Positions 46,124 through 54,926 of a DNA stretch of 64,000 nucleotides are shown here, in pieces. The stretch comes from a virus. Under the pieces are notes generated by a model. The model did not search any database. It was not told the origin of the DNA and was given only the letters and a program-made list of their open reading frames with translations. Numbering within the stretch: the stretch's first letter is position 1; every line of letters starts with the position of its first letter. Location: the IMG/VR virus record IMGVR_UViG_3300042549_009448, positions 116,031-180,030 of that record. One strand, 5' to 3'. Both the position numbers and the translations under genes were made by a program.

Positions 46124-47137
46124 TTAAATGTCAAAAGTAAAATTCGATATCCAATATTCGTCGTTAAAACTTTCGTCTAGAGTTTCTTCCATCGATTCGT
46201 TATTGATTTTTAGAATTTTAAATTGAGTAGGATTCTTATCAATTAAATCAATTTCATAAAGTATATAATAATCCAATTCAATTAAGTTTAAGTGTAGATC
46301 AGTAAGCTCTAAAATCTCAGTTCCAATATCTACAGTTAACCGGCGAATTTCCTGTTGTACACAATAAATAAGTATTTTCTTGAGTGAAGGATTTTCACTA
46401 ACTGATCCTAAATGAAGAAACTCGAAATACTTTAGGACAGGCTCGTGCTTGCTAGGAATCCTACCGTGTAATCTATCTTGTTGTTCAGAAAATAATTCAG
46501 GCAAATTAGCTCCATCTATCTGATGAAATTTTAAATTTGAAATTTGTAGACAGTTGTGAAAATATGCTTCAGCGAGTCTTTCAGTATTTGTTGTGAACTC
46601 TATGTAGTGTTTTAAATTAACTATTGAACTTAAAGCTTTGAACGACTTTTGAACATTGAAGTAAAGTTGAGTACACTGAACTCCGATATTGCCGTCGTAT
46701 CTTCCGAATTGGTGAGTGACTACATCATTATTAACACTTAACTCATGTATCATTTGATTGTACTCAGTAAAATTAGTTAAGTCAACATCATAATTAAAGA
46801 AATACGCGAACTCGTAGTTTAAATTATAGGCAAAACCTAATCCATTTATTATTTGTTCTATTGCTGCGAAACCGTATTCTTCTTTGACAAATACCATTTT
46901 CTTATTTCCCCAGTCTTTCCAAACGTTGAATGTTCTTTCGGGTATTACTGGATTGGATTTGTCAAAAATATAGTAATCGCATACGCTGTGAACCTTATCT
47001 GGAACTGGATATTTTGCATACAGCAAAACGTCTAATCCATTTTGCTTGCAGTTTAAAATGCACGATTCAACCAGTTTTAATTTAACATCAGTGTTTGCAT
47101 ACGAACCGATTATCGCAAGTTCTCTTTTTAATTGCAT
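46124..47137 (-). CDS. Glycosyltransferase-like protein
   Basis: 337 residues. FAYFFNYDVDLTNFTEYNQM near residue 115 is a GT-A-like DxD region; N-terminal ELAIIGSYANTDVKLKLVES matches a Rossmann-like start. Distant paralogue of 39412-40389 (same DYYIFDKSNPVIPERTFNVW-type segment). Substrate unknown. Confidence 0.75.
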   Translation of the reverse strand: MQLKRELAIIGSYANTDVKLKLVESCILNCKQNGLDVLLYAKYPVPDKVHSVCDYYIFDKSNPVIPERTFNVWKDWGNKKMVFVKEEYGFAAIEQIINGLGFAYNLNYEFAYFFNYDVDLTNFTEYNQMIHELSVNNDVVTHQFGRYDGNIGVQCTQLYFNVQKSFKALSSIVNLKHYIEFTTNTERLAEAYFHNCLQISNLKFHQIDGANLPELFSEQQDRLHGRIPSKHEPVLKYFEFLHLGSVSENPSLKKILIYCVQQEIRRLTVDIGTEILELTDLHLNLIELDYYILYEIDLIDKNPTQFKILKINNESMEETLDESFNDEYWISNFTFDI

Positions 47138-47201
47138 ACTTCTTCTATGTGGTCCCCACCTGGTTTTGAGTAAACTATCTTGTTTATTTCCATTTTATAT
47201 T

Positions 47202-48443
47202 TTACTTTAATGCTGTTTTAAGGTTCTTCTTTAGTTCAACTAAATCTTCTCTGTACATATCAATCGGCTCCTTCTTTTTAATCTCAGCCAATTCGACCTT
47301 CTTTTCAGCAACCTCGTTTAAGAACTGCTCGTAAGTCTCTTTAGTTAATGAATGAATTGGCATGTTCAATAGGTAATTGTACGATCCGTTAACCTCATCA
47401 AAATCAGCAGTCTGTAAATAGAGAACGATTTCTTTACGTGGAACGTTATTGATCTTTAGTTTACCATCGATGATTAGCTTTACGAACTTCGCTCGGTTTG
47501 ATAAGTACACCAATTCTTCGCCGTACTTCTTTATTAGGAATGCCTTACGCTTTGAATAGAATCCCAATCTGAAATTAACGAAGTATTCCACCACTTGCGG
47601 AACCTCTTCGAATATGATTAGCTTACCATTTTCGTTCAGGCAAGTCAAGTTCTCAGTTTCAGTCTCAATCATCTTTAGAGTCTGATCTAATTTACCCTTT
47701 GCAATTAAGTCAGAGAGAGTTGCTCTTGCGAATTTAATGGTGTAATTGATTCCATCGGTTGAGTTATCCTCGTAAGAGTAAATGATACCTCTGTCCTGCA
47801 AGGAGTTAAGATGAGTCTCGTACTTTTGGAATGTCATTGACGGCGGAAGCTCGGTGATCTTGACTGTCGTCGTATTTTGGATCTCATAGACTCCACGCAT
47901 TACGTACTGATTAGTGCCAGTAACGTTCTCAACCGGGCCAGAGTAGTCCTTCCACCAAGGTAAAAGCTTACCGATCTTCTTTCCATCAAGCACCTTTAGG
48001 CAAGAATCGACAAGATCAAGAGGGTTTCTGTTTAAGATATTAGTAGCGAATCCTACTGCAATTCCCGAACTACCGTTTAGTAAAACGGTCGGAATGATCG
48101 GTAAAAAGAATTTAGGTTCAATTGTGTTACCTTCCTCGATCTGATTCTCTAGTAATTCAAAATCCTTGTAGAGCAATCTAAAATTACCGGTTAGCTTAGT
48201 TGAAATGTAACGAGCTGCACCGGCTTCAGGCGATCTTAAGGATCCGAACTGGCCGATCTCATCAAGTAAAGGTAGGGAATTCTTGAATGATTGCGCCATA
48301 CCAATGATTGCACCACTAAGGCTTGAATTATGGGTTACAATATTTCCTCTACTTATTAAAAAGGTATGAGTATCATCTACGGTAATATCATAAAACTTTT
48401 TAGGTTCTAGTAATTTTACTAAATTAATTCTTTTTATTTTCAT
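47202..48443 (-). CDS. Topoisomerase II medium subunit, C-terminal part fused to intein-C
   Basis: 413 residues. Residues 1-39 are a C-terminal intein half (KFYDITVDDTHTFLISRGN, IVTHN then Ser as +1). After splicing, SSLSGAIIGMAQSF continues the HHGD motif of the other half. The active-site Tyr is in AARYIST. Together the two exteins make about 453 residues, close to T4 gp52 (442). A split, trans-splicing intein (see mobile element). Confidence 0.9.
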   Translation of the reverse strand: MKIKRINLVKLLEPKKFYDITVDDTHTFLISRGNIVTHNSSLSGAIIGMAQSFKNSLPLLDEIGQFGSLRSPEAGAARYISTKLTGNFRLLYKDFELLENQIEEGNTIEPKFFLPIIPTVLLNGSSGIAVGFATNILNRNPLDLVDSCLKVLDGKKIGKLLPWWKDYSGPVENVTGTNQYVMRGVYEIQNTTTVKITELPPSMTFQKYETHLNSLQDRGIIYSYEDNSTDGINYTIKFARATLSDLIAKGKLDQTLKMIETETENLTCLNENGKLIIFEEVPQVVEYFVNFRLGFYSKRKAFLIKKYGEELVYLSNRAKFVKLIIDGKLKINNVPRKEIVLYLQTADFDEVNGSYNYLLNMPIHSLTKETYEQFLNEVAEKKVELAEIKKKEPIDMYREDLVELKKNLKTALK

Positions 48444-49724
48444 TTATCTTATTTGTTAATGTATTTAATAATGAATTTGATTGAGTTAATAAATCGCAAT
48501 CTGTCCAAATAATAATAGTCTCATATCCATAAGATTCTATTAGTTTCATCTTTTTTTCAAAATATCCAAAATTTTCAGACGCAGTTTGTTTAGTTATTGG
48601 ATGGATCCAGTTTGAATCTTTGGATTTAGCATGCCATGTACAATTATTATACTCAACTACTATTTTTAATTTAGGTATGACTAAATCATAAAAATATGAC
48701 TTATGTGTAATTGAATCCCTTATGCAAAATTCACGGAGACTATCAATTCCACAAAAGAATTTTACTTTATTTTTTTGTAATAATTCAATAGTTGGTCCAA
48801 AAAATACAATGCTTTCTTTTGAGGTTTGAGATAATTGACTTAGTCTAGGGTCATATCCTAATTTATCAATAAAAGCATGATGAGTTTTCCACCAAGATCT
48901 TTTTATTAAATCTGGGTCATGTAATAAAGACATAGTTAGAGTATTCTTCTTTTTTGTCTTAGTTTTTTCTAATTTAGAAATATTATCTACGCCATATCGA
49001 TCAATCATTGTATTCTTTATTTTGGTCTTAACTGAATCTACTGAAAATTGGTTTATTACACCATGTTCTTCAAATAATCTATTTTTAATCAAGTTAACGG
49101 TCTTTGACTCTTTTTTAAAATTATGACTAACTCCTTCTGATTTAAGATAGGATTCAATTGTTAATTGCTTAGCGCATTCTTTAGAACAGGTTTGATTTTG
49201 ATGATGCTTAAATTCAATGTTACAAATAGGACATATTTTATAATGTCTACAATCTTTACATAAACTTGTTAATTTAGTAAATGATTCAATAATTCTCCTT
49301 TCTGAAAAGTTTGATATTGAATATGAGTCAGAACATCGAGTACACGCATACATCCCTTTTCTGATTTTTGAGATTTCTTCCATATTCGTTGTGTAGTTTT
49401 AAGTTATTTATACTCACAATATCATCATGGTGTTAAAATGTCATCGTTGTCTTCTAAATGCTGAGCTTCGATCCAACCTCTAGTAGTTAAAAATGGATGA
49501 TTGCCTGTACATTTAATAATTTCTCCATTTTCTAACTCTATCTCAAACTCAACATCAGTTACGTTTCCTATCCTAGGCGAGTGAGCTATCGACTTTGTAA
49601 ATTCCTTTTCAGTTTCATCAAATGTGATGACTTCAAATCTTTCATTTGGAAATTTTTCAAACCATTCGCCTATTGTAATATAAGTACCATCACTTAATAA
49701 AATTTCGGTATTAGGATCTAAACA
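48327..49724 (-). mobile_element. Split intein with internal endonuclease gene (fractured topoisomerase)
   Basis: IntN (49428-49724, about 99 residues starting at Cys80, CLDPNTEILLSDG, with block B GNHPFLTTRGW) lies at the 3' end of one gene. IntC (48327-48443, 39 residues) starts the other. Between them is the free-standing homing-endonuclease gene 48424-49383. This matches the fractured-gene arrangement of split inteins described from metagenomic phages. Confidence 0.88.
48424..49383 (-). CDS. Vsr-like homing endonuclease between split-intein halves
   Basis: 319 residues. N-terminal zinc fingers (CTRCSD, CKDCRHYKICPIC, CSKECAK), a central helical DNA-binding region and a C-terminal EDxHD-type nuclease: SKESIVFFGP, YFYDLVIPKLKIVVEYN, TWHAKSKDSNWIHPITK. 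These features match the homing family found in fractured genes. It overlaps the IntC gene by 20 bases. Confidence 0.85.
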   Translation of the reverse strand: MEEISKIRKGMYACTRCSDSYSISNFSERRIIESFTKLTSLCKDCRHYKICPICNIEFKHHQNQTCSKECAKQLTIESYLKSEGVSHNFKKESKTVNLIKNRLFEEHGVINQFSVDSVKTKIKNTMIDRYGVDNISKLEKTKTKKKNTLTMSLLHDPDLIKRSWWKTHHAFIDKLGYDPRLSQLSQTSKESIVFFGPTIELLQKNKVKFFCGIDSLREFCIRDSITHKSYFYDLVIPKLKIVVEYNNCTWHAKSKDSNWIHPITKQTASENFGYFEKKMKLIESYGYETIIIWTDCDLLTQSNSLLNTLTNKINENKKN

Positions 49725-49961
49725 ATCGCCATGATGGTAGTGGGCATCAGCTGCAATCTTACCGCCTAATTGAAATATCTTTAATGGCTTTTCATTGCCT
49801 GATCTCCAAACTTTATCTGAGATATAAATGATTTTACGCTGAGTAGGTTTGAAACCATCTATTACAGAAGGAATTGCCCGGTTTTCTAACGTGTACATTC
49901 CGTACATCGCATAGTCCTGATCTAAGTATTCAGTTACTGTTTTATTCTTTACGTGTGTCAT
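49425..49961 (-). CDS. Topoisomerase II medium subunit, N-terminal part fused to intein-N
   Basis: 178 residues. Residues 1-79 are the gp52/GyrA-type N-terminus (ENRAIPSVIDGFKPTQRKI and AADAHYHHGD); intein-N begins at Cys80. The extein break falls exactly in the HHGD/S motif next to the active-site region. Overlaps the SulP gene by 20 bases. Confidence 0.9.
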   Translation of the reverse strand: MTHVKNKTVTEYLDQDYAMYGMYTLENRAIPSVIDGFKPTQRKIIYISDKVWRSGNEKPLKIFQLGGKIAADAHYHHGDCLDPNTEILLSDGTYITIGEWFEKFPNERFEVITFDETEKEFTKSIAHSPRIGNVTDVEFEIELENGEIIKCTGNHPFLTTRGWIEAQHLEDNDDILTP

Positions 49962-51084
49962 GCTTTAATATTAATTTACTAAAATAGAATATAATTGACC
50001 CGATGATTACGCCGATTGCTAAGTTATGAGTAGCTAACGAAATAATAACTGTCAATATAATACTCAATAAGTTAAGTTTATTTCCTGATTTTATGCTTTG
50101 CCAATCCCCAGTTTGGTAAACAACAACCATCATTACACCAATTAGGCCAGCGAGCGGTAACCGTTCAATCCATTCACCAAACACTAGAATAATGACAGCT
50201 AATCCTAGAGCCGCAACTAGGCTAGACAAACGGTGTTTTGCACCTGCTCCAATATTCAAGTTGGTTTGTCCGACTAGTACGCAGCCTCCCATTGTTCCAA
50301 ATAGCCCGCTTACGATATTACCTATTCCTTGAGCTAATGTTTCTTTGCCCTTGTCACCGGGCTCGTTTAACTTATTAGAAACACTATCGACCGTTAGTAA
50401 TGATTCGGTTAATCCTGAAATTGCCATGCCGAAAGAGTATGGAATAACTGCAAGTATTAAAGCAGTAGAGATCGTTGGCACCTTAAATTCTGGTAAGCTT
50501 GCTGTAACTGACGATAGATCGCCGACTGTCGCAAAACCTAATGGAATACCAATGAGGGTACCGACTGCAATTGCGGAAAGAGCTGGTGGAAACTTAAATC
50601 GTTTTGCGGAGTACATCATTGTTGCCGCAGACAGAGCAACTACACAAATAAGCCAAATCGTTTGTGAACTAGTAGGCGAACCTACTTGCAGATACTTTAA
50701 TTGACTATGTAATAGCATTAAGGCCAAGGCAATTAAAAACCCTGAGATTGCAGCATTCGGTATCTTTGCAAATACTCGCCATGCGCCAGAAGAAAAAATT
50801 ATCAATTGAATTATCCCAGCTAAGATTACTCCCAGAAATAGAGAGTCTATTCCAACTGTAGATACTAAACCTGCCATGATTACGGCGGTTGCACCAGTTG
50901 CACCGGAAATAATTCCAGGTCTTCCACCGAAAATGGAAGTAGATAGTGCCATGAATACGGCAGCCCATAATCCAATTTGAGGAGCTGCTCCAACCAATAG
51001 AGCAAATGATATTGCTTCTGGTACAAGCGCGATTGAGATAGTTAATCCTGAAAGTACTTCCGTTTTTATTTGATTAGCGGTCAT
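49942..51084 (-). CDS. SulP-family anion transporter
   Basis: 380 residues, 10-11 membrane segments. GLTISIALVPEAISFALLVG (TM1, SulP signature), FGGRPGIISGATGATAV (TM3 region) and AISGLTESLLTVDSVSNKL. The C-terminal STAS domain present in most SulP proteins is missing. Transport of sulfate, bicarbonate or another anion is possible. A phage-encoded transporter of this size is unusual. Confidence 0.88.
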   Translation of the reverse strand: MTANQIKTEVLSGLTISIALVPEAISFALLVGAAPQIGLWAAVFMALSTSIFGGRPGIISGATGATAVIMAGLVSTVGIDSLFLGVILAGIIQLIIFSSGAWRVFAKIPNAAISGFLIALALMLLHSQLKYLQVGSPTSSQTIWLICVVALSAATMMYSAKRFKFPPALSAIAVGTLIGIPLGFATVGDLSSVTASLPEFKVPTISTALILAVIPYSFGMAISGLTESLLTVDSVSNKLNEPGDKGKETLAQGIGNIVSGLFGTMGGCVLVGQTNLNIGAGAKHRLSSLVAALGLAVIILVFGEWIERLPLAGLIGVMMVVVYQTGDWQSIKSGNKLNLLSIILTVIISLATHNLAIGVIIGSIIFYFSKLILKHDTRKE

Positions 51085-51088
51085 CTAC

Positions 51089-51466
51089 TTAATTTAGGTC
51101 TAAACAAACTGATGTTAAAAAATGGTGGTCTTCTGGTAGAGTCAACAGATCTTTGATGTGATCGTCACAGGCCGCTTGAAATTTCTCAGGCTCACTATTA
51201 CTCCAAAGAGTTGGCTGATCGAAATGGTTTAACTTAGCTAATCTAACTAACTCTGCATAATCCTTATCTCGTAAATGACCTTTAAGTGGCATAAGACCGC
51301 CGACACAAGTATTCCACATTAATTTACGACCATCATACGTTATCCAATAGTAGTCCCACTCGTCTTCGCCGACTGCGACAAGTCTTTCAATCTTCCAGCT
51401 TGCATTGATTACAAATTGGCCTTTGAGTTTCTCAAACTCAGCAAGGATTAGGGTTTTATTATCCAT
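51089..51466 (-). CDS. Hypothetical protein
   Basis: 125 residues. Trp- and charge-rich (WKIERLVAVGEDEWDYYWIT), ending in a helical segment and DHHFLTSVCLDLN. No family. 12 bases separate it from the L,D-transpeptidase gene. Confidence 0.75.
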   Translation of the reverse strand: MDNKTLILAEFEKLKGQFVINASWKIERLVAVGEDEWDYYWITYDGRKLMWNTCVGGLMPLKGHLRDKDYAELVRLAKLNHFDQPTLWSNSEPEKFQAACDDHIKDLLTLPEDHHFLTSVCLDLN

Positions 51467-51478
51467 CTATTTGAATTA

Positions 51479-52006
51479 TTATCTAAAAATGTAAACTAGA
51501 GTACCGCCCTTAACTAGGTCAATTATCTGCCGGTTAGTTTCCTCAGGCGTTGCGAAACAGCCAGCAGACCAAGCAAAGTCCATTTTCTTATTTGAATGGA
51601 AAATTATATTTCTGGAATAGGCATTTGAATTTTGAGATTCAAGTCCACGAACGTACATTGAATAACCGAACTTTCCGTATTTCGTTCCGCCAGTTATATA
51701 AGCACCTAGGCTTGACTTTTCTGAACCTGGTACATTACTAAAATCGGTGGCATGAATTAATCCGCTATTATATGCATGACTTACTCTTGACGATATTACT
51801 ATTCTTTTTTTGGCCATGTCAACGACATAAAGTCGTTCGGATAAAATTGATTTAGAATAGTCAATTATGACAACGTAATCTCGTTTTTTAACATCGTACT
51901 TTTTTGACATCTCGGTTGCTAAGTTAATGACTCTTAATTCAGTATCACAAGAGAATCCCATGCAGATCAATACGGCCAGCAAAAATACAATAGTAAGTAA
52001 TTTCAT
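51479..52006 (-). CDS. Exported L,D-transpeptidase-like protein
   Basis: 175 residues. Lipoprotein signal MKLLTIVFLLAVLICMGFSC. The catalytic segment HSNKKMDFAWSAGCFATPEE has the His...Ser-x-Gly-Cys pattern of the murein L,D-transpeptidase (YkuD-like) fold. It would act on periplasmic peptidoglycan. Confidence 0.82.
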   Translation of the reverse strand: MKLLTIVFLLAVLICMGFSCDTELRVINLATEMSKKYDVKKRDYVVIIDYSKSILSERLYVVDMAKKRIVISSRVSHAYNSGLIHATDFSNVPGSEKSSLGAYITGGTKYGKFGYSMYVRGLESQNSNAYSRNIIFHSNKKMDFAWSAGCFATPEETNRQIIDLVKGGTLVYIFR

Positions 52007-52027
52007 ATAAAAAGTTTTTAATGGTGA

Positions 52028-52804
52028 TTAAATTTTACCAATGTCAAAAGTTATAGCGGTTGGATTTTGGGCTGTTTTCCACAGCTGACTCACCAAGCTA
52101 TTCTCGTTTGGTTTTTTATAATTTACCAATAATTCAATCGATTGTTTCTTATTGGCTGCCAACCAAGTACCGTAGAACTTTGCAAAATCTTCCATTTGAT
52201 CGGTCAGATCAATGCAACCGTGAGAACCGGCAAGGGATCCGCCGTGTACGTAAAAGCTTCCACGACCGTAAGTCTCTGTTCCTGACTGGATCTTGATTGG
52301 GGCCCTAAAGTTACCCCAACCTATTTTACTGTAAAGTGTGTTAGCTTGAAACGCTTTGTCAGCATCAGTCTTTGCGCTTGCAGGACCGGTAAATTGATTC
52401 CATAGAGCTTCAAGCGAACCAATTTCGGATTTATCACCTACTCGAGTTTCAATTCGACCGACTGTGTACTTTCCTGGTGGAATTGGACCGGCGTTTTTAT
52501 CCTTGGACCATTCTTCTGGGCTCTTGACAAGACGACTAATTAGTTTACCCCAATCTCCAGGATGTGTGTTTCTCCAAGTCAAACCGCTAATTGCTTTCCA
52601 TGCTTTAACGACAGCGCCATTAACAATCCATTTTAATTGATCTCCATCAAATAGCAGTGAGGCATTTGGTATCAAGACCTGGTCCGTACCAACCTTCTTT
52701 TTAGCAACATCCTTGCCTGCTTGAGAGGTTGCTGCTAATGAGTCAGCTGCCTCAGCTATCAACTGCGATGATTTAAAATTGTTGAATGACATTATTTGAT
52801 TCAT
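52028..52804 (-). CDS. L,D-transpeptidase-like (DUF2778/Tlde1-type) with capsid-targeting-like leader
   Basis: 258 residues. The N-terminus MSFNNFKSSQLIAEAADSL is leader-like, with possible cut after LIAE. The catalytic motif YVHGGSLAGSHGCIDLT (His...SHGC) with PPGKYTVGRIETR matches the DUF2778/Tlde1 effector fold. No secretion signal. An ATAAATAA box lies 22 bases upstream. A virion-delivered peptidoglycan-modifying enzyme is likely. Confidence 0.84.
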   Translation of the reverse strand: MNQIMSFNNFKSSQLIAEAADSLAATSQAGKDVAKKKVGTDQVLIPNASLLFDGDQLKWIVNGAVVKAWKAISGLTWRNTHPGDWGKLISRLVKSPEEWSKDKNAGPIPPGKYTVGRIETRVGDKSEIGSLEALWNQFTGPASAKTDADKAFQANTLYSKIGWGNFRAPIKIQSGTETYGRGSFYVHGGSLAGSHGCIDLTDQMEDFAKFYGTWLAANKKQSIELLVNYKKPNENSLVSQLWKTAQNPTAITFDIGKI

Positions 52805-52825
52805 GGAAATCTGTATTTTTCAGGG

Positions 52826-52833
52826 TTATTTAT
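52826..52833 (-). promoter_or_regulatory. T4-late-like promoter box
   Basis: Minus strand GAATAAATAACC, 22 bases before the ATG at 52804. Confidence 0.5.
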
Positions 52834-52876
52834 TCACAGGTTTTACTAAAATCGATCAATCTAGTAAGCAGGTTTA

Positions 52877-54712
52877 TTAAATTGAAAGCTTGAGCAGCTT
52901 TTCCTTACGAGGTTCAGAGTCTGATCCGAACCAGTCGCTTAGGCTATCTTTGTATTGCTTGTCGTTCTGTAATTTAACCAAGACCGGATTATGAATAATA
53001 TCTCGATACTCAACGTCTTCCAAGGCAGCAAGACCTTTCTTGTATTCAACATCCCAACCCCTTGCACCAGTTTTCTTTTCCCATTCAGAGTACTCGTCGT
53101 TTGAATAGAACGGTTTTACCTCCTTGCCCTTCTTTGCAACGACCAATGGAGTCATTACCTTGAAGACCCGGTTCTGTTCAAAAAGCTCTGGCCAATACTT
53201 ATTAAAGAAGTTGATTAGCAGACCGGCAATCGAGTCTCCGTCTGGATCAGCATCAGTGTAGATGTACACTTTTCCATATCTCAGATCACCCGGTTCCTCT
53301 CCCAATTTGATTCCTAATGATGCCATAAGCTGGACGACCTCATCATTCTGGATGACCCCAGAGTTTGTCATCTCGCTAACGTTTAGGAACTTACCCTTTA
53401 GCGGAAAGGCTCCGAACGTTTGCGGATCCCTGAACTTACGTACAGCAGAAAGCGCTGACATTCCTTCAAATATTCCAAGCACGCATTTATTACGGTCCTT
53501 ACCCTTTGCATCAATTAACTTAAGCACTTTAGTGCTTGCTAACGATTTATTAAGCTTGCGTAGCTCAGCTCGTTCTTCTGCACTTTTTTTCTGTTCAATC
53601 CAATCCAATAGAGACTGAATTACTTCTGATCCAAAAACAGCCTTTGCGAATTTCTCAGTAACTTCATGCTTTGTACCAAAATCCTTTGCCTCAGTGATTA
53701 ACTTCTCCTTTGTTTGAGATGAGAACGCTGGATTGATTACGGTACAGTTTATGAAAAGAAATACATGGTTCTTTATTTCAGAAGGTTTAACATCGACCTT
53801 GTGTTTTTTCTTAATCATGGCCCTGAGATACTCAATTACCTGATTTAGGACATAGTTCTCATGTGTTCCACCGTCTTTTGTTTGAATTGAGTTAACGAAC
53901 GATATTGATTGGTATCCATCCTTTGAAACTCCCATCGCAAACTCCCAGTCCTTTGACTTTTCCCAAATGGAATCCTTTACGTAGAGGTCAACGTACTCTT
54001 TAAATGTTTTAAACTTGTATTTCTCTCCACAGAATTCTAATTTAAGTCCAGGATTTGCAGCAGCGATATCGATTACTCGCTTACGCATCATCTTCCAATG
54101 AGCCGAGTCAATCTCTTCCATTTCGAAACGAGCAAGATCCGGTACGTAGGTTATTTCAGTAAAGCCTTGCGAAGTTTTACTGGTTTTTGGAACAGTTCTC
54201 TTCGACATGTTATCTGTGAATGTCTGTAAGAATCGGTTCTTTCCGTCAGCTGTATCAATCACGAAACGCTTTGAGAAAATATTAACCAATGAAGCTCCCA
54301 CTCCATTCGTTCCAGCAACGGTTCTGCCCTCATCATCATTGAAGTTTGAGCCTGCTCTTAAGTTAGAGAAGATTAATTCAGGAATCCAAACTTTGTGCTG
54401 CGGATGTTGAACTACCGGTATTCCACCATTGTCCCATACCGTGATGGTGTCTGCACTCACCGATACTTTAATTGTGTTAATTTTACCGGATCTTTTGTGC
54501 TCGTCAACTGAATTCGAAATGATTTCGTCAAACAGTTTTAGGAAACCTGGATTATAGGTTAACTCCTCTTTTGAATAGAGGCCGTCTCCGAGAATCCATT
54601 CATTTGCGGTGTGGGGCTTTGTGGAGCCAATGTACATTCCAGGTCTTTTAAGAACGTGTTCAATCTCGTCTAGTAGCTGGTATTTCTTTCCTATTTCTTT
54701 AGTAGATGCCAT
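52877..54712 (-). CDS. Type II topoisomerase large subunit (gp39-like)
   Basis: 611 residues. GHKL ATPase: DEIISNSVDEHK, WDNGGIPV and GTNGVGASLVN. Toprim: GIFEGMSALSA and YTDADPDGDSI. Resembles T4 gp39 plus gp60 in one protein. Its partner is the split-intein medium subunit at 47202-49961. Works in phage DNA replication by removing supercoils. Confidence 0.93.
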   Translation of the reverse strand: MASTKEIGKKYQLLDEIEHVLKRPGMYIGSTKPHTANEWILGDGLYSKEELTYNPGFLKLFDEIISNSVDEHKRSGKINTIKVSVSADTITVWDNGGIPVVQHPQHKVWIPELIFSNLRAGSNFNDDEGRTVAGTNGVGASLVNIFSKRFVIDTADGKNRFLQTFTDNMSKRTVPKTSKTSQGFTEITYVPDLARFEMEEIDSAHWKMMRKRVIDIAAANPGLKLEFCGEKYKFKTFKEYVDLYVKDSIWEKSKDWEFAMGVSKDGYQSISFVNSIQTKDGGTHENYVLNQVIEYLRAMIKKKHKVDVKPSEIKNHVFLFINCTVINPAFSSQTKEKLITEAKDFGTKHEVTEKFAKAVFGSEVIQSLLDWIEQKKSAEERAELRKLNKSLASTKVLKLIDAKGKDRNKCVLGIFEGMSALSAVRKFRDPQTFGAFPLKGKFLNVSEMTNSGVIQNDEVVQLMASLGIKLGEEPGDLRYGKVYIYTDADPDGDSIAGLLINFFNKYWPELFEQNRVFKVMTPLVVAKKGKEVKPFYSNDEYSEWEKKTGARGWDVEYKKGLAALEDVEYRDIIHNPVLVKLQNDKQYKDSLSDWFGSDSEPRKEKLLKLSI

Positions 54713-54906
54713 ATAGTTTCTATTGTATCTGATTTTATATAAAAAGTTTTTAGTCCAGTGTAGTAAAAACTAGGGGAGGTCTTGATTAGAGAAATTGCTG
54801 AATCGACTTTGGCTCTCCAATTATCCACAGCCTGGTCAATGACGATTTGTGCATGGGATACACCGATTACTGCTAATAAAATTAGCGTTAAAAATAGTTT
54901 TCGCAT
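54691..54906 (-). CDS. Small exported protein
   Basis: 71 residues, signal peptide MRKLFLTLILLAVIGVSHAQ with a clean Ala-x-Ala-type site, then a short amphipathic mature part. The end overlaps the topoisomerase start by 22 bases. No family. Confidence 0.75.
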   Translation of the reverse strand: MRKLFLTLILLAVIGVSHAQIVIDQAVDNWRAKVDSAISLIKTSPSFYYTGLKTFYIKSDTIETIWHLLKK

Positions 54907-54910
54907 AATG

Positions 54911-54920
54911 TTATTATACT
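54911..54920 (-). promoter_or_regulatory. TATAATA-type promoter-like box
   Basis: Minus strand TATAGTATAATAAC ends 4 bases before the ATG at 54906. Confidence 0.4.
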
Positions 54921-54926
54921 ATAAAA

